DNA of 64,000 nt from a bacterium (lineage in GTDB: Bacteria; Myxococcota_A; UBA9160; UBA6930). Positions within the stretch are counted from its first letter, which is position 1; every line of letters starts with the position of its first letter. Both the position numbers and the translations under genes were made by a program. The DNA lies in the NCBI GenBank assembly GCA_024228115.1, contig JAAETT010000353.1:1-64000 (forward strand), written 5' to 3'. The notes under the pieces were generated by a model. The model was not told the origin of the DNA. It searched no databases and saw only the letters and a list, made by a program, of their open reading frames with translations. Of this stretch, positions 1 through 8,540 are shown one piece after another.

Positions 1-135
1 AGGTGACAGTCTGTGCGGTAGAATCCGGCTTCATGAAGGGGCCCTTGTTGAGGGGAAACGGGTGTCGCAACACGTTTCTACCGCAACTGGGGCCTTCTTC
101 AATTCAAGAACGAGACTTCTTCATGAATTTTCCGG
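1..135. other. Junction region upstream of a truncated oxidoreductase gene
   Basis: These bases look less GC-rich than the rest of the window, and I can assign no gene to them. They hold a 10-bp inverted repeat, TGCGGTAGAA at 14-23 against TTCTACCGCA at 76-85, and a repeated CTTCATGAA at about 29-37 and 119-127. Recognisable oxidoreductase coding homology begins only after about 136, with an in-frame TGA at 124. The stretch therefore looks like the edge of an insertion or rearrangement that removed the 5' end of the next gene. No transposase could be identified. Confidence 0.35.
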
Positions 136-150
136 GCTAAGGCGGTCGCA

Positions 151-2217
151 TTGTCCGCGTTGTCGGAAGATCCGGATCGGCTGCGTGCGCCGGTGAAGAA
201 GGTGGATGGGGAGTTCGTCGAGATCGGCTGGGACGAGGCGCTGGATCTGGTCAGCTCGCGGCTTGCAGAAATGCGCGAGCGTCACGGGGCCAACTCCGTC
301 GCAACCTACCTCGGCAATCCGAATGCCCACGATTTCGCGTCCAATCTTTCCGTCGCGCCGCTCGTACGTGCCCTCGGAACGAAATGGCGCTTCTCCGCCA
401 GCAGCGTCGATCAGCTTCCGAAGCATTTCTCCAGTTGCCTCCTGTTTGGAGGCGTCAGCATGTTCCCCATTCCGGATGTCGACCGGACGGATTTCATGCT
501 CGTTCTCGGCGCCAATCCGTTGGCCTCCAATGGAAGCCTGATGACGGCACCCGATATGCGTCGCCGTCTGCGTGAGCTGCGCGAGCGCGGCGGTGAGCTG
601 GTGGTCGTAGATCCACGGCGTAGCGAGACGGCCCGGGTCGCGGACGAGCACCTGGCGATCCGCCCGGGCACGGATGCGCTCTTCCTCTTCTCTCTCGTGC
701 ACGTCCTCTTCGACGAGGATCTCGTTTCGCTGGGAAGGCTGGCGGATTTCACGAACGGTGTGGATGCGGTGCGCGATCTCGCCCGGGAGTTCTCTCCCGA
801 GGCGGTCGCCCGTTCCACCGGGCTCGAGCCGGAGGCCGTTCGCCGACTTGCACGCCGCTTCGCCGGCGCACCGACCGCTGTCTGCTACGGGCGCATCGGT
901 ACCTGCACCCAGGAGTTCGGCGCAACATCGAGCTGGCTGGTCGACGTGGTCAATGTGCTGACCGGCAATCTGGATCGGGCGGGGGGAGCCATGTTCCCCT
1001 GGACGGCTCACGAGGCGGCCGATCCGACACCGCGCCGAAAGGGTGTCGTACCTCGGGGTCGCTGGCATAGCCGGGTGCGCGGCCTTCCGGAATTCATGGG
1101 CGAACTCCCGGTTTCGGCTCTCGCCGAGGAGATCGAACCGCCCGGAGAGGATCGGGTGAGAGCGCTGTTGACGATCGCTGGGAACCCGGCGCTTTCGACG
1201 CCAAATGCCGATCGCCTGGAAGCGGCACTCGAACAGCTCGAGTTCATGGTATCGATCGATCTCTACGTGAACGAGACGACGCGTCATGCAGACGTGATCC
1301 TTCCGGTCACCGCCCCTCTCGAGCGGACCAACTACGACATGGTGTTCCACGGCTTCTCGGTGCATCAGCACGCCAAGTGGTCGCCCGCCGTCCTCGAGCC
1401 TCCGGCGGGGGTACGTCCGCTCTGGGACGTCAGTCTGGAGCTGGCTGGCCGGACGCAGGGCGCGGATCAGGCTGCCGTCGAGGAACTTCTGCTCTCCGGT
1501 TTGCTAGGCGCAACGGTTGGCATGGGGAAAGCGTGCTCGGAAACGGACGAGAGCCACGCCCGCGAACAGCTGGCCAAGCACGAGGGACCGGAGCGTCTTC
1601 TCGATCTGATGCTCCGGGCCGGAAGGTTTGGGGATCGGCTGAAGGAGGGAGCCGAAGGGCTCTCGCTCGATTCCATGATCGAATCCGTGCACGGCGTGGA
1701 TCTCGGACCCATGGAGCCGCGTCTGCCCGAGAAGCTCGGCACCGAGAGTGGATGCATCGAGCTGGCCCCAGAACTCTTCATAGAGGACGTTGCCCGGCTC
1801 CGCGAGGCGATGGACCGAGAGCCCGAAGAGCTCGTCCTGGTCGGCCGGCGCCAGATGCGCACCAACAACTCCTGGATGCACAACGTGCCTGCCCTCGCCA
1901 AAGGAAAGGCGCGCTGCACTCTTCTCGTTCATCCCGAAGACGCAGCTCTTCACGGCATCGCGGCCGGGGGCCGAGTTCGCGTCCGCTCACGGGTGGGTGA
2001 GGTGGAAGCACCGGTCGAGATCTCGGACGAGATGCGCCCCGGCGTCGTCAGTCTTCCGCACGGCTTTGGCCACGACGTGCCCGGTGCCCGCCTCCAGGTT
2101 GCCGTCGAACGTCAGCCCGGCGTCAACTCGAATCGCCTCACCGACGAAGCCGCCATCGATCCCCTTTCCGGAAACGCCATCCTGAACGGAATTCCCGTTC
2201 ATGTGGAACCCGCTTGA
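151..2217 (+). CDS. Molybdopterin-dependent oxidoreductase, 5'-truncated
   Basis: This is a large subunit of the DMSO-reductase superfamily (bis-MGD molybdoenzymes). The visible protein starts around KAVALSALSEDPDRLR, which corresponds to the stretch just after the [4Fe-4S] domain (usual form CPK.VAL..L..DPDRLR). The first roughly 60-70 residues, with the CxxC...C cluster ligands, are missing, and the frame is closed by TGA at 124. The rest is intact. It has the central molybdopterin domain (VVVDPRRSETA near 150; NVLTGNLDRAGGAMF near 270; YVNETTRHADVILP near 370) and the C-terminal dinucleotide-binding domain (RQMRTNNSWMHN near 570; LPHGFGHD near 635). The TTG at 151 is only the first possible start, and a product from it would lack the cluster. 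Probably a non-functional remnant whose substrate cannot be told. Confidence 0.8.
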   Translation: MSALSEDPDRLRAPVKKVDGEFVEIGWDEALDLVSSRLAEMRERHGANSVATYLGNPNAHDFASNLSVAPLVRALGTKWRFSASSVDQLPKHFSSCLLFGGVSMFPIPDVDRTDFMLVLGANPLASNGSLMTAPDMRRRLRELRERGGELVVVDPRRSETARVADEHLAIRPGTDALFLFSLVHVLFDEDLVSLGRLADFTNGVDAVRDLAREFSPEAVARSTGLEPEAVRRLARRFAGAPTAVCYGRIGTCTQEFGATSSWLVDVVNVLTGNLDRAGGAMFPWTAHEAADPTPRRKGVVPRGRWHSRVRGLPEFMGELPVSALAEEIEPPGEDRVRALLTIAGNPALSTPNADRLEAALEQLEFMVSIDLYVNETTRHADVILPVTAPLERTNYDMVFHGFSVHQHAKWSPAVLEPPAGVRPLWDVSLELAGRTQGADQAAVEELLLSGLLGATVGMGKACSETDESHAREQLAKHEGPERLLDLMLRAGRFGDRLKEGAEGLSLDSMIESVHGVDLGPMEPRLPEKLGTESGCIELAPELFIEDVARLREAMDREPEELVLVGRRQMRTNNSWMHNVPALAKGKARCTLLVHPEDAALHGIAAGGRVRVRSRVGEVEAPVEISDEMRPGVVSLPHGFGHDVPGARLQVAVERQPGVNSNRLTDEAAIDPLSGNAILNGIPVHVEPA

Positions 2218-2283
2218 ATCCTAGAGCGAACCCGCTTGAATCCTGAAGCGAACCCGCCTGAATCCGAGAGGGAACCCACCTGA
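2206..2283. repeat. Four-copy 22-bp tandem repeat over the stop codon
   Basis: The unit GAACCCGCTTGAATCCTNNAGC recurs at 2206, 2228, 2250 and 2272 with a period of exactly 22 bp. The first copy contains the last codons and the TGA stop of the oxidoreductase; the fourth is diverged. Since 22 is not a multiple of three, the array cannot extend the protein in frame. It looks like slippage duplication of the gene end. Confidence 0.75.
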
Positions 2284-2284
2284 G

Positions 2285-2313
2285 CGCAACGGAGGAGCGT
2301 CTCCTCTGTTGCG
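2285..2313. terminator. Bidirectional hairpin terminator between convergent genes
   Basis: A 13-bp stem (CGCAACGGAGGAG against CTCCTCTGTTGCG, one G-U pair) with a CGT loop lies between the oxidoreductase (+) and the lipoprotein gene (-), one base past the latter's stop codon. There is no strong T-run on either side, so intrinsic termination is plausible but not certain. Confidence 0.55.
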
Positions 2314-2314
2314 T

Positions 2315-2530
2315 TCATCGATGGCAATGCCAGTGGCCCGCGTGAGCCGAGCAATGACGGCCTCGTGCGGGCCTCTTGTGAACCAGGACGAGATGGGCCG
2401 CCAGCGGAGCATGGCCGTGGACGACCACCTTCTTGGGCCCTGCCCGGTGGTGGCGGCTGTGGTGGTGGAGGCAACCCGTGGCCAGAAGGCTGAGGGCGAA
2501 GGCGAGCAGGAAGGTTGCGGTCTTGCGCAT
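2315..2530 (-). CDS. Small histidine-rich lipoprotein
   Basis: A 71-residue protein starting at ATG 2530 with a GGAGA ribosome site about ten bases upstream. Residues 1-20 form a lipoprotein signal: MRKT, a hydrophobic stretch, then LLATGC with the lipidated Cys at 20. The mature part is short and very rich in His and basic residues (LHHHSRHHRAG, VVVHGHAPLAAH, and an end of HAGHWHCHR). A metal-binding or envelope role is possible but I recognise no family. The start was chosen because longer in-frame extensions lack a signal peptide. It ends at the hairpin shared with the convergent oxidoreductase gene. Confidence 0.6.
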   Translation of the reverse strand: MRKTATFLLAFALSLLATGCLHHHSRHHRAGPKKVVVHGHAPLAAHLVLVHKRPARGRHCSAHAGHWHCHR

Positions 2531-2621
2531 CACTGAAGGTCTCCATGGGAATACTCCATGAAACCCAGTCGGTCGGATCTGGTTGCGTTGCGTTCGGCAA
2601 CGCGCAACCGGGCTGCAAGAT

Positions 2622-4160
2622 CTAGTTGCCGGCTCCGAGCCGGTTCCGGATATCCGCCCGAAGCTCTCCCTTGGCGATCTTCCCTCCGGAGGCCCTGGGG
2701 AGGGCATCGACCACGATCAACCGCTCGGGAAACCACTCCTTGGAGACCCCTCGTTCCTGCAGATGCTCCAGAAGCGCCTCGAGCGTGAGATTCGGCTCAC
2801 CTTCCAGGAGCTCCAGATAGACACACACCCGCTCTCCGTAGACCGGGTCGGGCATGGCCACCGCGGCGGCGAGAGCCACGGACGGGTGGCTCGAAACCGC
2901 GTCCTCCACGGCGGGGCCGCTGATGTTCTTGCCACCGCGGATGATGAAATCCGCCGTTCGACCGATCACGCTCAGGTAGCCCTCCGCATCGATGCGCGCG
3001 ATGTCACCGGTCAGCATCCAGCCGTCCCTGGTATAGAGCTTCGCGTTGGCGGCTTCGTCCCCGAAGTAACCACGGCTGGTGAGCGGCCCCCGGCAGGCGG
3101 GCTGGCCAACGCCCGTCGCGGTCACTTCATTGCCGCCATCGTCGTAGAGCCGCACCTGCATGCTGTCGATCAATCGGCCCGCGGTTCGCAGGCGCTTGTC
3201 ACGGCTATCCCGGATCGTCGTCCGGCAGAGCGCACCGGTCTCGTTGGAGCCATAGAACTGCAGGACCGACGCGCCGGTGCGTTCTTCGAATTCGGCTGCC
3301 CGTTCGTAGGGCACGGCCTCGCCACCCGTGAAGAGCACGCGAAGAGAGGAGAGATCGGCCTCTGCCAACTCTGGCGCGTTCAACATCATGATGAACTGGG
3401 TACTCACAGCGGCCAGGACGCTCACGCGATGGGTTTCGATCGCGGTAAGCATGGCGCCGGCATCGAATCGTTCCATCAGGACCGTCGGGGCGCCCAACAG
3501 AGTGGGTGTGAAATGCGCCGTCCACAAGCCGAAGCCGAACGGGGCCGGTAGGACGCTCATGAACACATCCGCATCGGTCATTTCGCCGGCTTCGACGGCC
3601 AGCTCATGGAAGTGGTGCCAACGCGCCTGGTGGTGGGTGACACATTTCGGAAGGCCGGTCGTTCCCGACGTCGAGTTCAGCAAGAAGAGATCGTTCACAT
3701 CGAGCCGGCGTTCTTCGATTGCGGGCCGGCGAGATCCTTCCGGTGCCGGCTCGTCCTCTTCGAGCTGCCCTGCGACGGGCACGAAATGCGCAATCCCACA
3801 CTTCTCGGCGAAGGCTGCCATGTCCGTACCGCGATGACTGGGTCGGGCGACCAACGCCCGGGCGCCCGAGAGCGCCAGGAGATGCGCGATCTCTTCCGTG
3901 CCGGCTCGTGGCCCGATCCCCACCACGACGATTCCGGCTTTCTCGCAGCCGACGAACGCCGCGTGGACACCCGGCCCGTCCGGAAGCACGATGCCCACCC
4001 GCTCACCGGGGTCGATCCCGAGCGCGACGAGGTGGGCCGCGAAACTCTCCGACCGTCTGGCGTAGTCGCTCCAGGTGAACGCATCGTCCACGCCGAGGAA
4101 GGCGGGATCGTCTGGCCTGCTGTCAGCCAGCCGATCGATCACGGAGGCCATGGGCTGCAT
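2622..4160 (-). CDS. AMP-dependent acyl-CoA synthetase/ligase
   Basis: An ANL-superfamily adenylate-forming enzyme of 512 residues that would activate a carboxylic acid with ATP and join it to CoA. The phosphate-binding loop STSGTTGLPK is at about 163-172, the A5 motif (FYGSNETG) near 315, the A7/A8 hinge (WMLTGDIARID, GRTADFIIRGGKNI) near 390-420, and the A10 lysine in SGGKIAKGEL near the C-terminus. The start was placed at ATG 4160; ATG 4151 (MASVIDRL) is the alternative, and neither has a clear Shine-Dalgarno. It is divergent from the M20 gene with 83 bp between them. The substrate is unknown; the conserved Trp/His-rich pocket suggests a 2,3-dihydroxybenzoate/cyclohexanecarboxylate-type branch, which is only a guess. 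Confidence 0.85.
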   Translation of the reverse strand: MQPMASVIDRLADSRPDDPAFLGVDDAFTWSDYARRSESFAAHLVALGIDPGERVGIVLPDGPGVHAAFVGCEKAGIVVVGIGPRAGTEEIAHLLALSGARALVARPSHRGTDMAAFAEKCGIAHFVPVAGQLEEDEPAPEGSRRPAIEERRLDVNDLFLLNSTSGTTGLPKCVTHHQARWHHFHELAVEAGEMTDADVFMSVLPAPFGFGLWTAHFTPTLLGAPTVLMERFDAGAMLTAIETHRVSVLAAVSTQFIMMLNAPELAEADLSSLRVLFTGGEAVPYERAAEFEERTGASVLQFYGSNETGALCRTTIRDSRDKRLRTAGRLIDSMQVRLYDDGGNEVTATGVGQPACRGPLTSRGYFGDEAANAKLYTRDGWMLTGDIARIDAEGYLSVIGRTADFIIRGGKNISGPAVEDAVSSHPSVALAAAVAMPDPVYGERVCVYLELLEGEPNLTLEALLEHLQERGVSKEWFPERLIVVDALPRASGGKIAKGELRADIRNRLGAGN

Positions 4161-4243
4161 ACACCCGATCGTCCCGGCTTTGGCGTGGATTCGCCAGCGG
4201 AGAGCTGGCACCATGGGGCGTCGCTTACAGGAGAAATCCGATC

Positions 4244-5434
4244 ATGAGCTCCACCGATGAGTTGCTAGCTGCCGCCCGGGAGATCCAGCCAGAGGTCATC
4301 GATCTGCGACGACGAATCCACGCTGAGCCCGAGTTGGGCCTCGATCTCCCCGCGACTCGCGAGAAGGTGCTCGCGAGTCTCGAAGGGCTTCCGCTCGAGA
4401 TCGCGCTTCACGAAAAGACGAGTGGGATCGTGGCCACCTTGCGGGGTGGCAAGCCCGGGCGAAAGATCCTGCTGCGTGGCGACATGGATGCCCTGCCCAT
4501 GCCCGAAGATACGGACTTGCCCTTCCGCTCGACGCGGGAGGGTGCCATGCACGCGTGTGGCCATGATGCGCATACCGCGATGCTCGCCGGTGCCGCACGG
4601 CTACTGGCAGATCGCCGGGACGAATTGGCGGGTGAGGTGGTGTTCATGTTCCAGCCCGGCGAGGAGGGCTTCGCCGGTGCAAGGTCCATGATCGAGGAGG
4701 GTGTGCTCGAGGGTTGCGAGGCCGCTTTCGCGTTGCACATCACGCCGATCATGCCGTCGGGGGTGATGGGAACCCGGACGGGTGCCTTGATGGCTTCGGC
4801 AGATTTCTTCCACGTGGCCGTCAAGGGCCGCGGAGGCCACGCCTCGATGCCCCACGATTGCGTGGATCCCGTCCCCGTAGCCTGCGAGATCGTCCAGGCC
4901 ATGCAGAGCTTCATCACGCGGCGCATTCCAGCTACGGACCCGGCGGTCTTGACGGTCACCCAGATCCACGGCGGCACGACGGGGAACGTGATTCCGGAAG
5001 AGGTCACACTTCATGGGACGCTTCGTGCACTCTCCGAGCGTTCCCGTGAGCTGGCCCAGGCGGGGATTCGTCAGATTGCAGAGCATGTGGCGCGGGCTCA
5101 TGGGACCGAAGCCCACGTGGAGATCGTCGTCGGCTATCCGGTGACAATGAACGACGGTCGTGCAGCGCGTCTGATGCTCGACGTCGCTCGGGACGTAACC
5201 GGGGGTAGCGCCGTCGAGATGCCCCAACCGGTCATGGGGGCCGAAGATTTTTCGTACGTGTTGAACGAGATTCCCGGAGCGATGGGTTTTCTGGGTGTGC
5301 GCCCCAAGGGCGAAGGCCCCGCGGCGCCATGCCATTCGAACCGCATGCTGCTCGATGAAGCGGGGATGGTGTACGGCACGGCATTCCATGCCGCGGTTGC
5401 GATGCGGATGCTCGAAACGGGATTTCCCGGTTAG
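4244..5434 (+). CDS. M20 family metallo-amidohydrolase (hippurate hydrolase-like)
   Basis: A 396-residue zinc hydrolase of the M20D/amidohydrolase family (hippurate hydrolase, IAA-amino acid hydrolase), which cleaves N-acyl amino acids. Visible motifs are RGDMDALPM at 78-86, HACGHDAH at 103-110 with the metal-binding Cys and His residues, FQPGEEG at 136-142 with the catalytic Glu, and GAEDFS near 330. The lid/dimerisation domain is present (KGRGGHASMPH near 195; HGGTTGNVIPEE near 240). The length is normal and the start is ATG 4244. The next gene, an alcohol dehydrogenase, follows after 30 bp and is probably cotranscribed. Substrate unknown. Confidence 0.88.
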   Translation: MSSTDELLAAAREIQPEVIDLRRRIHAEPELGLDLPATREKVLASLEGLPLEIALHEKTSGIVATLRGGKPGRKILLRGDMDALPMPEDTDLPFRSTREGAMHACGHDAHTAMLAGAARLLADRRDELAGEVVFMFQPGEEGFAGARSMIEEGVLEGCEAAFALHITPIMPSGVMGTRTGALMASADFFHVAVKGRGGHASMPHDCVDPVPVACEIVQAMQSFITRRIPATDPAVLTVTQIHGGTTGNVIPEEVTLHGTLRALSERSRELAQAGIRQIAEHVARAHGTEAHVEIVVGYPVTMNDGRAARLMLDVARDVTGGSAVEMPQPVMGAEDFSYVLNEIPGAMGFLGVRPKGEGPAAPCHSNRMLLDEAGMVYGTAFHAAVAMRMLETGFPG

Positions 5435-5464
5435 TCGCCGGCCGAAGAAGGAAGGGAGGCAAGC

Positions 5465-6403
5465 GTGAGGGCCGTTCGTTGCGGTGAGAAGGGCATCGAG
5501 GTCGTCGAGATCGAGGCACCTCGGGGTGAGGGCGTGCGCGTGAGCGTACGCGCGGCCGGGATCTGCGGCTCCGATCTGCATCTGATCAGTGGCCCGATGC
5601 CGCCGCCGACCACCCTGGGCCACGAGATTGCCGGGGTGACCGACGACGGAACGCCGGTAGCAGTCGAGCCGCTCTCGCCTTGCATGGAGTGCGCGCCCTG
5701 TCGTTCGGGGGAATACAACCTGTGCGAGAGGGGTCCGACCATCATTCATGGCGTGTTTCAAGAGGGAGGTATGGCCGACGAGATGCTCGTGCCCGAGCGG
5801 GCCATCGTGCGCCTGCCCCATGGCCTCGACCCGGCCAACGCGAGCCTCGTCGAACCCCTGGCCGTCGCCCTGCATGGCCTGAGACTGGCGGGGCAGCATG
5901 CGGGTCAGCGCGTGCTCGTGGTAGGTGCCGGGCCGATCGGCCTGCTTGCGGCCTTCGGGGCCCGAGCGGGGGGCGCGAAGGTGGATGTCGTCGCGCGGCA
6001 TGACCACCAACGTGAAGCTGCCGCGAGGCTCGGCTGCGGTGAGCCCGAGGGAACCTACGACCTCGTCGTCGAGGCTGCTGGTACCGAGAGCGCGGCCGCA
6101 GCAGCTGTCGAAGCGTGTCGCCCGGCTGGCACGGTGGTGCTGGTCGCCTCCTATTGGGACGGTCAGCTGAGCTTGCCGGCCTTTCCCCTATGCCTGAAGG
6201 AGATTCGCATCGTCCCCGCGTCGCTCTACTGCACGCATGGTGCCATGCGGGATATCGACGTGGCGGCAGGGTTGTTGGCCCGGCATCCGGAAGTCCCAGA
6301 GTGCTTGATCACGCATCGGTTCCCATTGGATTCCGCAGCGGAGGCCTTCGGAACCGCGGGGAAGCGGGAGGCTGGCGCGATCAAGGTCGTGCTCGAGCCG
6401 TAG
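5465..6403 (+). CDS. Zinc-binding alcohol dehydrogenase (MDR family)
   Basis: A medium-chain dehydrogenase/reductase of 312 residues, NAD(P)-linked. The catalytic zinc ligand Cys34 lies in AAGICGSD and H53/E54 in LGHE; the structural zinc lobe has Cys73, Cys76, Cys79 and Cys87. The Rossmann motif VVGAGPIGLLA is near 155. It is shorter than typical sorbitol/threonine dehydrogenases (about 340) because the loops are trimmed. The start GTG 5465 has an AGGAAGGGAGG-like site just upstream. It lies 30 bp after the M20 hydrolase, so the pair may act on one compound. The exact alcohol cannot be told from sequence. Confidence 0.85.
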   Translation: MRAVRCGEKGIEVVEIEAPRGEGVRVSVRAAGICGSDLHLISGPMPPPTTLGHEIAGVTDDGTPVAVEPLSPCMECAPCRSGEYNLCERGPTIIHGVFQEGGMADEMLVPERAIVRLPHGLDPANASLVEPLAVALHGLRLAGQHAGQRVLVVGAGPIGLLAAFGARAGGAKVDVVARHDHQREAAARLGCGEPEGTYDLVVEAAGTESAAAAAVEACRPAGTVVLVASYWDGQLSLPAFPLCLKEIRIVPASLYCTHGAMRDIDVAAGLLARHPEVPECLITHRFPLDSAAEAFGTAGKREAGAIKVVLEP

Positions 6404-6418
6404 ACGCGGCCACGAACG

Positions 6419-8055
6419 TCAGGCGTCGCTGGTCTGGGGACTTCCGAGCCAGGCGTGGGCGCGCATGCGGGTGGCGTTGTGGCTGCCGTGGCGCAAGGGG
6501 CGACCGCGGATCGGGCCGTCGCCTAGCCATCGGTCGATCAGTTGGCGCTCCTCGTCCAACGGGCTCTCCGCGAGGGCGCAGTCGCGTCCGAAGATCAACG
6601 TCGAGCGCCGCTCGGGATCATAGGTAGGCCAGCGGGGCAGTCGCTCGTGCCCCGGTGTGCCGTGGCGCGCAAACCCGATCCAGGCATGTTGCAGCCGCCG
6701 CGAGAGTTTCCCCGCCTTGGCCGAGAGCCCGGTGAGTGGACGCGCGATCGGATGCGAGGTCGAGCCGAACACGAAGGGGATCTCGATGGCGTGGCATGCG
6801 CCGACCGAGCGCCGCATTGCCGGCGCCCGCCAGGTAAAGAGATAGGAGTAGGCCTCGCCACCCCCGGCGTGGTGCGCCTCGGCCAGCCGGTTGGACGGGT
6901 GATGAAAGGTGCGGGCGCTCTGGAATGCGCTCCATACATCGCTGGGGCGCGACGCGACGGATCGTTCGCCCAGGGCCTCGCGGAACCGCCGGGCGGCGAC
7001 ATCCGCCCGAGGTGCGTGGGGAAGGCTCGGTAGCACCTCGCGAAAACGATCGACCAGATCCGCCTGGCTGAAGCGTCCGATGCCATGATCGATCATGCGG
7101 AACAATCGCCATTCGTCGAGCGTGGCACCGGTAACGATCGGTATGCCTGCGGCTTCACCGGCCCGCAGCGCGGCAAGCGGTTGACGGGGAATCAGATCGC
7201 CATCGACGGCGGGCAGCAGCACCATCAGATTGCTGAGGTTTGAAGCGCGGGTGAGGATCGCGCGCTGGGCGGCAAGGAGTTGACCGAGGGGAATCTCGGC
7301 CAGGGATGCGGGGGTCGGCCGACGCTGGCCGAGCTCCCGAAGCAGGATCTGGGCGACGTCCGCGGCCTCGTTCCGATCGATCACGTGGTCGGCCGCGCCG
7401 CTCTGGCAGATCGCGCGGTGGAAGAGTGGGCGTGCTCGCGGTGCGCCGAGCAGCGTGCCGACACTCATGCCACCGGCAGATTGCCCGAAGATCGCCACGC
7501 TCTTCGGATCGCCGCCGAAGCGCTCGATGTTGTCACGCACCCATTCGAGCGCGGCAATCTGATCCCGGATGCCCCGTTCGTGGCTTCTTCCAGGCCCTCG
7601 AGGCCGAGCAGCCCGAGGTGCGAGAAGCCGAGTACGCCGAGGCGGTAGTTGATCGAGACCACCACGACATCGCCCCGCTCGGCCAGTGCGGCGCCGTCGT
7701 AGACCGCCGTCGAGCCAGAGCCCACCAGGAAGCCGCCGCCGTGGATCCAGACCAGCACGGGGCGCCTTGCGTCGTCCGCGGCCGGGGTCCAGACGTTTAC
7801 CGAGAGGCAGTCGTCTCCCAGCGGGCCCGCCGCCGCATTGATCCAGGAGAAGGCCGGCAAGGAGAACTGGGGCGCTGCCGGTCCCGATTGCTGGGCATCC
7901 CGGACGCCGGCCCAGGGCTCCGGGGGCCTGGGCGGCAGGAAGCGAAACTCACCCCGAGGCGCCGCCGCGAACGGCACGCCTTGAAACGAAACCACCCCCC
8001 CCAGGTCTCGCCCTCGGACACGGCCCGAGAGCGTCTCAGCAACTGCTTGCACCAC
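6419..8055 (-). pseudogene. Carboxylesterase type B, one-base frameshift
   Basis: The two halves of a carboxylesterase/lipase (COesterase family, about 545 residues when joined) lie in different frames. The 5' half carries the oxyanion motif WIHGGGFLVGSG and SINYRLGVLGF. The 3' half begins WVRDNIERFGGDPKS and carries the nucleophile in FGQSAGGMS, an acidic residue in TLDEWRLF and a His in CHAIEIPFVFG. The switch occurs at the CCCC run at 7572-7575 (GGGG in the gene): one more G restores the expected NGGIRDQIAALEWVRDN. All catalytic residues survive, so this is either a very recent lesion or a homopolymer sequencing error. The start was set at GTG 8055, close behind a promoter-like sequence. 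It converges on the alcohol dehydrogenase gene. Confidence 0.8.
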
Positions 8056-8066
8056 GACTTTCGTCC

Positions 8067-8097
8067 AGTGTACTCCGATCGTGCCGCAGCGTGTCAA
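8067..8097 (-). promoter_or_regulatory. Sigma70-type promoter for the carboxylesterase
   Basis: On the minus strand TTGACA (8097-8092) and TACACT (8072-8067) are separated by 19 bp, and the presumed GTG start follows 11 bases later. A transcript starting about seven bases past the -10 would be almost leaderless. The -35 is perfect, but the spacer is longer than ideal. Confidence 0.4.
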
Positions 8098-8200
8098 GTC
8101 ATCTTCGGCTCCATTGGGCAAAAATGAGCCCATCTCTCCTGCGTAGGAGGGGGTCGTTCAGGAGCAAGACCCACCTCAACCTTGCCGTAGAGACTTGGAA

Positions 8201-8540
8201 TCAGCCGTTTGGCGGGGTGCGCAGCACCAGCAGCCGGATCTCGGTCAACTCCTCGATGGCGAACCGGATGCCCTCTCGGCCGATACTGCTGTCCTTCACG
8301 CCGCCGTAGGGCATGTGATCGACCCGCCAGGAGGGCACGTCACCCACCACGACGCCGCCCACTTCGAGCGTGTCCCAGGCTCTTCCGCCCGTTCTTCGAA
8401 CCGCGTGACACAATGCTGGAGAACGGCCTGCCGCGCGTAGGCCGGCATCCGCGCCTTCGGCGACTGAGGCTGCTGCAATGGCCTGGCCGATCTCGGCCTC
8501 ACCGACGAATCGCCTCAGCCTTGGTTGAAAACGGGTCGTC
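8201..8540 (-). pseudogene. Relic of an NAD-dependent aldehyde dehydrogenase
   Basis: The end reads [18 protein letters not shown] then [15 protein letters not shown], the unmistakable C-terminus of an aldehyde dehydrogenase, followed by [14 protein letters not shown] and a stop at 8201. Just upstream lie pieces of the N-terminal region: [19 protein letters not shown] in the same frame, then [20 protein letters not shown] in another frame. About 350 central residues, with the NAD site and the catalytic Cys and Glu, are gone. The relic therefore has at least one frameshift plus a large internal deletion near 8380. Its 5' end abuts and overlaps the 3' end of the enoyl-CoA hydratase gene upstream. 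Confidence 0.75.

Noticed and set aside
2206-2283. CRISPR array
   Set aside because: The repeats are contiguous with no spacers and start inside a coding sequence.
4601-6010. Minus-strand open frame of 469 codons
   Set aside because: Covers the M20 hydrolase and alcohol dehydrogenase genes, both with catalytic motifs; no homology of its own.
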